Assembly (NCBI GenBank): GCA_035041965.1
Contig: JAPYMA010003015.1
Coordinates: forward strand, 1-64,000
Direction: 5' to 3'
Origin: Anisakis pegreffii
Taxonomy: Eukaryota; Nematoda; Chromadorea; Rhabditida; Anisakidae
DNA length: 64,000 nucleotides
Each line of letters begins with the position of its first letter. Position 1 is the first letter of the stretch. Shown piece by piece: positions 1 to 9,318 of the stretch. A program made the position numbers and the translations under genes. The notes under the pieces were generated by a model, which ran no database searches, had not been told where the DNA came from, and was given only the letters and a program-made list of their open reading frames with translations.

Positions 1-101
1 GAGAATACATTACCGACATTCCTAATTGGACGGGGTGTGAAATGAGCAGTTGAGACATTCTATTTCTGCATAAGCCGTGAGCTAGTAAATACGAAACTTA
101 C

Positions 102-162
102 AAGATATCAGGATCCCAGCAATCAAGCAGAAGACTGCGACTGATGTGATTCGGGAAATCAT
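102..162 (-). CDS. First exon of a secreted-protein gene (partial, runs off window)
   Basis: This is a minus-strand exon of 61 nt with ATG at 162-160 and a GTAAGT donor starting at 101. It encodes a signal-peptide-like start, MISRITSVAVFCLIAGILIS, and ends in phase 1. It is a near copy, in opposite orientation, of exon 1 of the gene at 665-1255: both exons are 61 nt, both end in the same phase, and the intron sequence beyond the donor is shared to the window edge. The remaining exons lie left of base 1. Exon identity rests on this duplication, because the second exon is not visible. Function unknown; secretion is inferred from the hydrophobic start. Confidence 0.6.
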
Positions 163-210
163 ATCGATAGGAGCGAGTGAGTGGATATTCATGAAATGTA
201 TCAACACAAT

Positions 211-217
211 TTATATA
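211..217 (-). promoter_or_regulatory. TATA box of the minus-strand duplicate gene
   Basis: A TATATAA motif read on the minus strand lies about 50 bp upstream of the ATG at 162. The duplicated plus-strand gene has the same motif at nearly the same distance, so the core promoter was copied along with the gene. Confidence 0.5.
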
Positions 218-609
218 CCATTCATACGACATTAAGAGTATTATCATTTTCCGATGTATCAGAAAAAATATGCAGCATTCAATATCACGATGTTTCTTAT
301 CGTGCAATCAATTCATCATTAATCGGCAATTCTATCATAGTAAATGCTCATTCGTATGAATGCACAATTACTCCTGAATAGATGAACAACATTCCCAGAC
401 GCGATTACATGTTTATGTTGGACAATTCGAGTTTTTATCATTTTTACTATTTGACAAGGTGAGAGTTATTTTCTTTATGAGAGCATTTTAACTATATGTT
501 ACATGCTTCAGTCAAGCGTATTGATGAAACTGTCAACGTGGAGAAAAAAACTTGAAAAGTAGTAATACCACTCGAAAAATGATTACACTCTCAGGGTCAA
601 AAGAACAAG

Positions 610-616
610 TATATAA
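610..616 (+). promoter_or_regulatory. TATA box of the gene at 665-1255
   Basis: TATATAA lies 55 bp upstream of the ATG at 665 and is mirrored at 211-217 for the divergent copy. There is no splice acceptor just before the ATG, so a TATA-driven start without trans-splicing is plausible. Confidence 0.55.
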
Positions 617-664
617 GTTGACATGATAGACTTCAGGAACATCCACTCATTGGCTCTGGTCGAT

Positions 665-1255
665 ATGGTTTCCCAAATCACATCAATCGCAGTCTTCTTC
701 CTGATTGCTGGGATTCCGATAAGTTGTAAGCTTTGCGTTTATTAACTCAAGACAAGTGCAAAAATACTCTCTGGAACTGCTCATTTCACAACCCGTTCAA
801 TTAGGGATGTCGGTAATATATTCCTGATCCACCAGGGATGACAAATACTGCTGAATTGTAACCAAGTATGCCAAATCTGGTTGACCACAACTTATTAGTA
901 TAATATAGGACAAGAGACCATCTCGAATCCATTCAATATCTCACCAATAATTTCTTCTCGAGATAAGAAAAGCAACGCAAATCTTCAAGTTCAATGTGTT
1001 TCAAACAGTGCAACTAATAAAATATTTCGCTTATGCAGTTTCTCTCAATTATTCTTTGCAGATGCGGAATCGAATAATGCAGCAGGTGGATGGGGTGGAT
1101 CTTCAGATGCTGGTTGGAGTAGCTCGTCGAAAGGAAGTTTTGGAGGATCTTCAGGAAGTGGCTGGGGCGCAAATCTGGCAAACAAGAACACTGGTTCATC
1201 AAACAAGAGCCCTGACCAGAAGATGCAAATTACAGGCTGGATTATGCCGCAGTAA
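665..1255 (+). CDS. Small secreted Gly/Ser/Trp-rich protein
   Basis: Two exons, 665-725 (61 nt, ending in phase 1 at GTAAGC) and 1062-1255 (after TTCTTTGCAG, ending TAA), give 84 residues. Residues 1-20 (MVSQITSIAVFFLIAGIPIS) are a typical cleavable signal peptide. The mature part is rich in Gly, Ser and Trp, with GGWGGSS, GWSSSS and SGSGWGA blocks, and ends ITGWIMPQ. The phase agreement and the duplicated copy of exon 1 on the opposite strand support a real gene. I recognise no family. The composition recalls short extracellular, cuticle or antimicrobial-like Gly-rich peptides, but that is only inference. Confidence 0.7.
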
Positions 1256-1648
1256 ATGAGCTTTACTCATTCGAATGATGTAATGAATTTTGAAGAATGC
1301 GAATATCGGAGGAATAAAATAATGTTCACGTAATCGTTAGCCATTCTCATCACAGCAAGTTGTGGAAGCACAACTGTGAAGGTAAAATACTACAGTGATA
1401 ATTTCGTCAAATGTAAAATCTTGCGGACAATTCCCACTAGTCAATCTATCGGCTAAACACTTTTTGCGAGACAAACAGTGAAAAAGTGACCGATGGAATG
1501 TGGACTGACCAAACCTAGAGTTTCGAATGTCCAATGCAGTCAGAACATCTTTTTTTTAACAATGTATCATCTTCACGAAGTCTTGTTCAAGCCAGACATT
1601 GTTTATGCGTTTTATTAGAGTAACATCAAACTGGCCACTCCAATTCTC
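1256..1648. other. Intergenic, no gene seen
   Basis: This stretch holds the 3' flank of the preceding gene and the upstream region of the next. I see no splice-supported exon. Open frames on the minus strand here are short and lack supporting signals. Confidence 0.5.
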
Positions 1649-1656
1649 TATATAAA
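1649..1656 (+). promoter_or_regulatory. TATA box of the C-x3-C repeat protein gene
   Basis: A TATATAAA motif starts 67 bp before the ATG at 1716. This is the same layout as in the neighbouring secreted-protein pair. Confidence 0.5.
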
Positions 1657-1715
1657 TAACAAAGATTGCACTGTCCAATATCGACATCGTCCAACACCAC
1701 ATCATCCTCTCCAAG

Positions 1716-3056
1716 ATGAACACAACTCTTATCGTTCTCTTTATATTACCTAATCTGTTCAGCATCGTTTCAACTCAGGTATTGGGAACGTCCGTTTATT
1801 TGCGTCGATAGATATCACTGCCCTTGCCAAAAATCACTCATGCTTCATTCCTCTTTATCTCAATCCTTCAGCACATTAGTATGATCAGAAATTGTTAGTT
1901 TGGATAGCATGGAAGCAAAGTCTTCAGTCTATTGAAGATTCATCTATTATCACACAGATCAAATCGCTATGCACCTCATCAAAGAGAATTCGATTCAAAT
2001 AATTCATCACTTTTACAATTTGACTTATATTGTAACTCTAGCGCTGTTAAATGTACAGTTTGTTTCAGCAATATCAAATTCAGCAGCAGAATCCATTATG
2101 CGTCAGTAGATGTACGCAACAATGCGTTCAGAATCAGATAGAACAATGTCAAAAATACTGTCAACGGTCATGGTTTGTTATGAATGTGATTAATCATGTG
2201 ATCCTAATCGACAGTTAATTTGCCTCTATAGTCTTAGATTTGGATTCGTTTTTGCATTTTGAGGAACCATTCCTGGTTATGCATTCAGTTCATTTGCAGT
2301 GGAATTTCAACGAGCCGGCAATCATGGTATTATGGAACATCCGAATGGAAGAACGCTCTTGTTCCGGCAGAACCTTCATATAATCCACCCACCCAAGCTA
2401 GTGGGATCACTGATACTCAATTACAACCATATCAGATAACTGGAGGAAGTAATGGAGTAATGAGGGACATTTACGGTAATGCAATTTGTGTTAAAGTTTG
2501 CATGCCATCTTGCAGACCTCAATGTATCGCCAACACACCGGTTATACCCGAACCTCTTCCAATTGTTCCTGAACCTATGCCTATTCCAGTTTCCCCAAGA
2601 CCTGTCGTACCACAACCGAGAATCTGCATCCCAGTGTGCATGCCCACCTGCAGTCAACAGTGCATCAATAGTCAACCACAACCTTCACCTGTCGTACCTC
2701 AACCTGTTCCTATTGTACCTGAACCAGTTCCAGTCATTCCTCAGCCTATACCTGTTCCTGTTGTCCCCAGACCTGTCGTATCGCAACCGAGAACCTGCAT
2801 CTCAGTGTGTATGCCTACCTGCAGTCAACAATGTATCAACAGTCAACCACAACCTTCACCTGTCGTTCCTCAACCTGTTCCTCTTGTACCTGAACCAGTT
2901 CCGGTCGTTCCTCAACCTATGCCTATTCCAATTATTTCTCAGCCTATGCCACGAACTGGTGTGCCACAACCAAGGATCTGTATTGCAGTTTGTATGCCCA
3001 CATGCAGTGAGCAATGCATTATCAGCCAATTAAACCATCCACCGTACAATCGTTGA
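1716..3056 (+). CDS. Secreted Pro-rich protein with C-x3-C cysteine repeats
   Basis: Three exons are proposed: 1716-1778 (signal peptide, MNTTLIVLFILPNLFSIVSTQ without its last residue mature), 2069-2172 and 2300-3056. Phases 0, 2 and 2 all agree, giving about 307 residues. After the signal peptide there is a short Gln/Cys exon with CVSRCTQQC and CQKYC. Four modules follow, each with C-x3-C-x3-C-x3-C (for example CMPTCSQQC). They are separated by long Pro/Val/Glu linkers of VPQPVP and VPEPVP type. The C-x3-C-x3-C pattern is that of the Pfam cysteine-rich repeat C_tripleX, known from nematodes and of unknown function. The linker-plus-module unit of about 60 residues has clearly expanded in tandem. 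The exon 2 donor could be at 2166 or 2172. An extracellular structural or secreted role is inferred. Confidence 0.75.
2565..2940 (+). repeat. Tandem repeat inside the C-x3-C protein gene
   Basis: Two successive units of roughly 180-190 bp encode a Pro/Val linker plus one CMPTC module. They are nearly identical in DNA (for example the blocks starting near 2600 and 2785). This indicates recent unit duplication in the coding sequence. Confidence 0.65.
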
Positions 3057-3291
3057 AGCCGAGGCAATCTTCTTGTTCAGATTCCGTTATGATCCGATCG
3101 ATCACTTGCACACCAATGCTTGTCACCATACATTCAATGTCAGCACATTCGCATTCTCTTGATTAATAATATATCGGCTCAAATGACATTCGGTGCCCTC
3201 AAATATTTTGCGAACAATTTTTTGAACATTTCTTGCTAAACGAAGTGTAACGAGTGCTAGTTTTCCAACAATCGTTTATTCGTCCAATTAC
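3057..3291. other. 3' flank, no gene seen
   Basis: AT-rich sequence between the secreted-protein gene and the SL1-like site. If the SL1 locus is active, its downstream RNA body (about 80-100 nt) would lie at roughly 3200-3291 on the minus strand. Confidence 0.4.
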
Positions 3292-3313
3292 CTCAAACTT
3301 GGGTAATTAAACC
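3200..3313 (-). ncRNA. SL1: SL1 spliced-leader RNA-like locus
   Basis: The reverse complement of 3292-3313 is an exact 22-nt match to the nematode SL1 leader and is followed directly by GT, the splice donor of an SL RNA. The leader and the next bases can form the family's first stem: AATTACC pairs with GGTAATT across a CAAGTTTGA loop. The GT beyond the leader shows this derives from an SL RNA gene, not from a trans-spliced mRNA copy. The downstream 80-100 nt do not resemble the SL RNA bodies I remember, and I find no clear Sm site or upstream PSE. It may therefore be a lone divergent gene or a pseudogene. The 3' end is approximate. The leader itself is certain; function is not. Confidence 0.6.
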
Positions 3314-3537
3314 ATGCATACAATAATAACGTTAATTAATAGCGATCATATCATATCAACTATAAGATAACAATAATTATCAGTAATAATCAATGACAAT
3401 AATAATGATGTTATTAAAGAATAATCGTTTACGGAATAATAATAAGCATAACAACGATAATAATAACGATAGCAATGATGACAAATTAATTAAAAGTTAT
3501 TGAACACTGAAAAAATAATAAGATCACAAATGAAGAT
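3314..3537. repeat. AT-rich low-complexity tract
   Basis: Interrupted AAT/ATA-type simple repeats (many aataat and ataacg units) between the SL1-like locus and the retroelement. No gene seen. Confidence 0.6.
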
Positions 3538-4177
3538 GTCGCCCCAACTTCATCCTTTTATACTTCGGGATGATAGGCGTGGTGGTTTTTGATCCATAAG
3601 TAAAAGCTGAACTTATCGGGGTTGTAGTGATCTCTGATGAAGAGTGCATTGCCATTATCTTTATTTAATCCAATTGTTCCATTTTATTGTGATATTTGAT
3701 AGCCATATTTTATGTGAAGATAGCCTCTGTCGTGATCATTGAACACTGACGTGATTTATGATCTTCGTTTGTCGGTGATGATCCCAAAATAACTTTATAA
3801 AACAGAGTTAATCTCTGATCTATAGTAATCAATCACAATCCTCCATTTTATATCGCGATAATCGCGACACTCCCACCACAAAGAGTGTAATAAACATGTG
3901 TCTCTCTCTATTATTTATACCAATCGATTAATAACTTCTTAACGCCCATTGTCCACTTTCCATAATATTCATTTGATCCAATAATACATTCAATGTCCAT
4001 ATTAACCGATATTGATCCAATTCGATTATAACCATTTAAATTCCAATTATTATAGTATACATTTAAATATATTCCAATAATCTAATTAATAATCCTTATT
4101 CCAATTTCATTCATCATTATTCGTAGATATCCATTATTCAATAATTAGTTGATTTCCACCATACCGTCATACTCACA
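3538..4177 (-). mobile_element. Candidate 3' LTR of the BEL/Pao element
   Basis: This is the non-coding stretch just downstream (on the minus strand) of the pol-env stop, where a 3' LTR belongs. On the plus strand it starts TGTCGC and ends ACTCACA, giving TG...CA ends. A TATAAAA motif on the minus strand near 3845 could be the LTR promoter. No second LTR is present in the window, so these boundaries cannot be confirmed. If they are right, the pol stop codon would fall just inside the LTR. Confidence 0.3.
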
Positions 4178-7100
4178 ACTCCGTTGTTTGATTGTCGTGG
4201 TTGGTTGATATTTGGAGAAGCTTTATTGCTTTAACGTTATGCCACAAAGGCGGTTTGCTCGATATCTGCTGTGGTTCACGAGATTCATCAATTTCCGCTA
4301 AGAGTTCTCGATGGTTTGGTTTCTGCTCCACAGACTTCATAGTACGCATGCATATCTGGTCCGTATCTGTCCGGCGCGATTTCCGAGGGCATAATCGTAT
4401 CCATCCACAGAATATCTGAAAATAAATTAAGCCGGCGACAGCCCCAACGATCAGTAGTATCGTCGTTAAGGCTATTAGGCCAAGCTTCCAGTGACTGACG
4501 ATCGACATAATTTGTTCTTCGGTATCTTCAATGGTTTTTTCGAATTCACCGCCGACTTCTTCCAGGAATTCTTCATCATCTTCTTCTTCATTGCTTAAAT
4601 TCCCTCCTTCACTCATTTCTGGAAGCGATTTCTGGTAGTTGCTGATCTGTTGTAAAAGAACTTCCGTTCGTTGTTCTTCACTGATCATGGATGCGTTGAA
4701 GATGACTTCGCTTAATGTGGAATTGACCGACCATTTTCTTGGCTGATCGCTGCCTGCACATCTGACTACCATTTTATCACGTCGGATTTTTGCTGTGGTA
4801 ACATCGTCTCGATTAAGTATGAGTTTTGCCGCTTCAACTGGGTTTGTTCTGGCCACTAGTCTCATTAGTCTTATGATCGTATCATCATGGTGACATATTC
4901 GCCTCCAATTCTCTACTGTTCTTTCTTGTATTTCTAGAATGAGTTTATCGTACAAGAATTGGAGTTTTCTATTCTCTCTATCATCTTCAACATCGTTGTC
5001 TTTTTCCATAAGCAAAACCGGTGACAATTTATTTCCCGTCATTCCTTGTACTTCTAGTTTACTTGTTTGATTCTTCTTCATTGATAGCATCACTTCGCCA
5101 TTAGTTGACATCCACGTTGCTTCTTTGTTGCATATTCCCTTTCCAACCAATGGATACTTCTTCACCACGATTGCTAATTGTAACTCATCGATGAGGCAAT
5201 GATCACCAATGAACCGAGCCTTGTACGTGCCTCTTGACCGATAGTTGCATTCTGACGAGTTTGATACATGCCATACGTAAGTGGCGTGATTTGCTCGACA
5301 GCTCCCTTTCTTCATTTCGCACTGTTCTACTGATGCTAATGGTGAAATGATGTGAGTTCCATTGTGATACAACAAATCTCCTTTTTCAACTATAAAGTTT
5401 GTTATAGTGTAGCATCGTTCGCCTAGCCAACCGAACGAGTATGAACTCCTCTCTCGCGATTTCCACTTGCCGCTGTCTTCTCGAAATAGTCTTATCCCTT
5501 CCAATTGCTTATCCTTCCATAATTTCCAACATTCAATTGTTGTAGTTGCTCTGATCGCCCTTTCGTCTCTTGAAACCGTCAGTATAAGTCGGAGGAATGC
5601 TTTAGTACAGACTGTATGGATTAGTTTGGAACACATGATTGCTGGTTGCCGGATGTATTGACGAGTAGCCACATTTACTTCTATTTCTTTAGTTACACCG
5701 TTCACGAAGTCTGGACATCCATGTGGTGTTGGCAGTCGTATCAATGTTCCACCTTTGTGATCACATCTCAATTGGGCTGACACTGAAGTAGATAACATCA
5801 TTCCAATGAATGCAACGGCCAGAATAAGCTTGGTTGAGATTTTGACTTCTTTTTTCCTACCACTGTCGTGACTCTTCACTCTTCTTCTTACGTTGTCGTC
5901 TGATTCTGTTGTGTGTTCATCCCGTTCCTCTGTTGTTTCCATTTGGAGGTTCGTGTCGGCTTCATTTGCACGGAACTTGGGGCAGTCAGGTCTTTCGTCC
6001 ATAGATGTTTCTGTATTCATTTCTTCTTCGTTGGAAGCTGCCAAGTCGTCCATGAGAGGTTCCCTTGTTTCCAAATTCTGATGTGGTTCACGTTCGTCAC
6101 TTCTTACTTCCAGTGGATATAGTTTGTTCAGTGGCCGTTCAATTTTTTCTCTGTTCATCGTTTTTAAGTAGGCTGTTCGGATGTGGTCATCGGTACTTCG
6201 TCCAATTGTCACTATTCTTCCCAGTTTCCACTGGCCTCGGGGAAGATCTTCCTCATGAATAAGCACTACTTCTCCTATCTCCGGTTCACGTTTTACTTCG
6301 GCATGTTTTCCTACATGCAGCATCCGCTGAGTTTCTCTTAAGCTAAGAAAATACTCGTTATGCCAGATTTGCCAGAATTTATTAAGTACCTTCAATCCTT
6401 TAATATACTGTTCAACTAATAGGTCTCTTTCTCTTGGTAGGCAAAACTCAGTGTCTTCGTCATCTTCGCTGGTTTCTGTTGGGGGAAGTTGTAGATTTAC
6501 ATGTGGAAGGATGAAATCTATTGGACGTATAATGCGGCCATCAGGTTCTTCATACAGGTAAGTTAGCGGTCTGCTATTAAGTACTGCCTCCACTTCACAA
6601 AGAAACGTTGTCATATGTTCAATAGTTAGAATTCTTCGACCAATCGTTTTCCTCATTGTACGTTTGATTAATCCAATAATACGTTCGTAGACTCCTCCTT
6701 TCCACGGCGCATGGCTAGTGATGAATTGCCATTTTATGCCCAAATCTCTTCCAAGCTGAATACCACCTGTTTCCCATTCGTTTCCTTCAGTAGTGGTGAG
6801 TAGAGCTCTGCTACCAGCTGTGAATGTTGTTGCGTTGTCTGATATTATCACTGACGGTATTCCTCTTCTTGCAATAAATCGTTGAAAGGCATTTAGAAAT
6901 GTCTCAGCTGTTAAATTTGTGACAACATCTATATGCACTGCTCTGGTATTAAGACATGTCCATAAACAACCCCATATTTTTCTGTTTACTCCACCATCTT
7001 TGACCTCCAATGGCCCAAAGTAATCCAGCCCTGTATGCTGAAAGGGGAACGTGCGTGTTGTCCTCATCATTGGTAGTGCTGGCATCGGCGGTAATGCAAA

Positions 7101-9314
7101 CGGGCCTCCTTCGTTTCTTTTGCAAAGTTTGCATGCTCTAATTATTCGCTTAACGGTCGCTCTGCCCTTCGGAATCCAATATTTCTGGCGAACAGTGCAA
7201 AGGGTGAATTGTAAGCCATTATGAAGACTTCGATGATGCGCTTCATTAACAATTAGTTCAGTGATTCGCCCTTTACTGGGAATTAATATTGGAGCTCTGG
7301 CATTCTCCTCAATCTTCGCCCTCTCATATCTCCCTACACATCGGAGGATGCCGTTGATCAACTGGATTCCAAGCTGATCTTTCACTTGGTGTCGTGTTTT
7401 TGCTTCAATTGCTTGATGTATTTCTCTGAAGTATTTGTCTTGTGTACGTTGCACAATTAACTTCTCTGCTTCTTCGAGTTCATCAACACTCAGCTGATCT
7501 TTCGAGTTAACTGGTGAACAGCTGCCCCTTTTGATCCATCTCAGAATGTAAGCAACGGCCCCTTTCAATTTACGCCAAGTATTTACTCTTTCAGTGAGTC
7601 TTTCTAATACATCTTCCTCTTGTGCTACGATCACTCTGTTTTCGTTGATCAAATTGACGTTATTTTCTACCAGATTTCCAATTTCAGACGGTTGACCTAA
7701 TTCCTCGTCTTCACTGATTTCTCTGTCTTCATCCTCTGGTGGCCAGTTCACTTCTGATTGTCTTAGCCATATCGGGCCATTCCACCACATAACGTGATTC
7801 GAGAGTTCTTCGGGATTGGCCCCCCGAGTAGCTATATCAGCTGGATTTTCAGTTGTCCGAACATAGCGATATTCAATGCTTCTATCTTCTCGGATCTCTC
7901 GGACTCTATTTGATATGAAAACCGGAAGCGCTTTCCTTGACGAGATCCACGTCAGAACACACTTCGCATCGCACCATACAATTTTCCTGTCGACTTTAAT
8001 GCCTAGTTCTTCTTCGACGAATCTTACGGCTCTGTGACCAATCAAAGCGGCCAACAGCTCGAGTCTCGGAATAGTTACCGTCTTAGTAGGACTGAGCCTG
8101 TTTTTAGCATAAATTAAATGGACTAATCCGTCTTCTGTGGCTTTGCCTTCTCTTAGGTAAATGCACGTGGCGTAGGCTACCTTAGATGCATCGACAAAGG
8201 CGTGTAATGTTATCGGACCGAAGGCCTTGTTCTTACGTATCAGGCGTGGAATTTGAAATTTTGTTTGTCGTTTCCACTCTGCCATCATTACTCGCCATTC
8301 AATCGTTCTGTTATCTGATATAACCTCATCCCATCCTAACTTTTCGTTCCACAACTTTCGAATGAACAGTTTTCCGCATAGTATTACAGGAGAGAGCAGT
8401 CCGAGCGGGTCAAAATTACTGGCTAATTGATTCAATACTTTTCTCTTCGTGAGAACTTCCATCTCTGCCTCCACAGTCTCTTTCAACTGGATTTGTAACA
8501 GATCATCTTTCACGTTCCATAAGTGTCCTAATATTTTGGACATATTGCCTTCGATACGATCTTCGTGGTCGAAGCGTTCATTTACCGCGTCATCATTAGA
8601 GATCCATTCTCGAAGGTTCATTGATGCGTTTTGGAATATTTTCTTGAGCTTTTGGTATTTCCATTCGGCATTTGCGATTGTGTCTGCACCTATCATGATG
8701 TTATCGACGTACATATTTGCTCTGACTTCATCGATCAGGCGCTTCAAATCGTCTTTTTCTGTCGTATTAAGCTCTGTGCGCTTATTCACAACTGAATCAA
8801 GGTGATACCTTATTGTGGCTGCTAATAGAAAAGGGCTGGCTACCACTCCAAACGGCAGTCGTGTGAAGCGATAAACCTGGGTATTATTTTTTGACACATC
8901 ATACTTGCGATCTTTTACCCATAGGAAGCGAGTAGTGTCTCGATCTTCCTCCCTCAACGAAACTTGGAGAAACGCCTTTTCAATATCTGCGGTGATGATG
9001 ATTGGCGAGAGTCTGAATCTTAACAGCATACCACATAGTTGGGGTAAAATTGGTGGTCCTCTGAATATGGCTTCGTTAAGGCTGACCTCCTTCTTGCTAG
9101 CTTTTGAGCTGGCATCGTAGACTACTCGCAGTTTTGTTGTTGCCTTGAATGGTGTTATTACTGGCTGATGAGGAATGTAGTAGACGGGTCGATGTTGTGG
9201 AATGAAATGATCTGCTCTTTCGATAATACCTAGTTCTTCTTGTTTTGTGATGGTCTCGTCATATCTTTCGAATAATGTTTCATCTGTTCGTAATCGTTTT
9301 TTCAATCTGCCCAT
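4173..9314 (-). CDS. BEL/Pao retrotransposon pol-env polyprotein
   Basis: One uninterrupted 1713-residue frame. In order it shows: reverse transcriptase (residues about 1-300; TADIEKAFLQV, polymerase box YVDN near 200); Pao-type RNase H (about 370-510; HAFVDASKVAYATC, later WCDAKCVLTW); integrase zinc-binding region (about 695-730; HHRSL and CKLC); integrase core (GLDYFGP near 763, ISDNATTF near 826, GGVYERIIG near 875); and a C-terminal DUF5641-like part (about 970-1090). These match BEL/Pao. A hydrophobic signal-like segment follows near 1160, then a Cys- and N-glycosylation-site-rich ectodomain, an acidic stretch, and a transmembrane segment near 1610-1635 with a short tail. That layout fits an env-like glycoprotein. 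Nematode BEL elements are known to carry phlebovirus-like glycoproteins, but fold membership is inferred. Gag, protease and the 5' LTR are missing, so the first ATG is probably internal to the original pol. Confidence 0.9.
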   Translation of the reverse strand: MGRLKKRLRTDETLFERYDETITKQEELGIIERADHFIPQHRPVYYIPHQPVITPFKATTKLRVVYDASSKASKKEVSLNEAIFRGPPILPQLCGMLLRFRLSPIIITADIEKAFLQVSLREEDRDTTRFLWVKDRKYDVSKNNTQVYRFTRLPFGVVASPFLLAATIRYHLDSVVNKRTELNTTEKDDLKRLIDEVRANMYVDNIMIGADTIANAEWKYQKLKKIFQNASMNLREWISNDDAVNERFDHEDRIEGNMSKILGHLWNVKDDLLQIQLKETVEAEMEVLTKRKVLNQLASNFDPLGLLSPVILCGKLFIRKLWNEKLGWDEVISDNRTIEWRVMMAEWKRQTKFQIPRLIRKNKAFGPITLHAFVDASKVAYATCIYLREGKATEDGLVHLIYAKNRLSPTKTVTIPRLELLAALIGHRAVRFVEEELGIKVDRKIVWCDAKCVLTWISSRKALPVFISNRVREIREDRSIEYRYVRTTENPADIATRGANPEELSNHVMWWNGPIWLRQSEVNWPPEDEDREISEDEELGQPSEIGNLVENNVNLINENRVIVAQEEDVLERLTERVNTWRKLKGAVAYILRWIKRGSCSPVNSKDQLSVDELEEAEKLIVQRTQDKYFREIHQAIEAKTRHQVKDQLGIQLINGILRCVGRYERAKIEENARAPILIPSKGRITELIVNEAHHRSLHNGLQFTLCTVRQKYWIPKGRATVKRIIRACKLCKRNEGGPFALPPMPALPMMRTTRTFPFQHTGLDYFGPLEVKDGGVNRKIWGCLWTCLNTRAVHIDVVTNLTAETFLNAFQRFIARRGIPSVIISDNATTFTAGSRALLTTTEGNEWETGGIQLGRDLGIKWQFITSHAPWKGGVYERIIGLIKRTMRKTIGRRILTIEHMTTFLCEVEAVLNSRPLTYLYEEPDGRIIRPIDFILPHVNLQLPPTETSEDDEDTEFCLPRERDLLVEQYIKGLKVLNKFWQIWHNEYFLSLRETQRMLHVGKHAEVKREPEIGEVVLIHEEDLPRGQWKLGRIVTIGRSTDDHIRTAYLKTMNREKIERPLNKLYPLEVRSDEREPHQNLETREPLMDDLAASNEEEMNTETSMDERPDCPKFRANEADTNLQMETTEERDEHTTESDDNVRRRVKSHDSGRKKEVKISTKLILAVAFIGMMLSTSVSAQLRCDHKGGTLIRLPTPHGCPDFVNGVTKEIEVNVATRQYIRQPAIMCSKLIHTVCTKAFLRLILTVSRDERAIRATTTIECWKLWKDKQLEGIRLFREDSGKWKSRERSSYSFGWLGERCYTITNFIVEKGDLLYHNGTHIISPLASVEQCEMKKGSCRANHATYVWHVSNSSECNYRSRGTYKARFIGDHCLIDELQLAIVVKKYPLVGKGICNKEATWMSTNGEVMLSMKKNQTSKLEVQGMTGNKLSPVLLMEKDNDVEDDRENRKLQFLYDKLILEIQERTVENWRRICHHDDTIIRLMRLVARTNPVEAAKLILNRDDVTTAKIRRDKMVVRCAGSDQPRKWSVNSTLSEVIFNASMISEEQRTEVLLQQISNYQKSLPEMSEGGNLSNEEEDDEEFLEEVGGEFEKTIEDTEEQIMSIVSHWKLGLIALTTILLIVGAVAGLIYFQIFCGWIRLCPRKSRRTDTDQICMRTMKSVEQKPNHRELLAEIDESREPQQISSKPPLWHNVKAIKLLQISTNHDNQTTEL

Positions 9315-9318
9315 ACTG

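Larger units (their letters stand above)
1..826. repeat. Inverted duplication of a gene 5' end (head-to-head arms)
   Basis: Bases 1 to about 217 are similar, in reverse complement, to about 610-826. Both arms contain a TATA box, 5' leader, signal-peptide exon, splice donor and the start of intron 1. The central roughly 390 bp between the arms looks unrelated. Similarity was seen by eye, with scattered substitutions. Confidence 0.75.

Noticed and set aside
2421..2681. 86-codon frame antisense to the C-x3-C protein
   Set aside because: A shadow of the repeat-coding strand; no start context or splice signals.
5467..6262. Several 60-70 codon plus-strand frames within the BEL element
   Set aside because: Antisense shadows of the pol-env frame.
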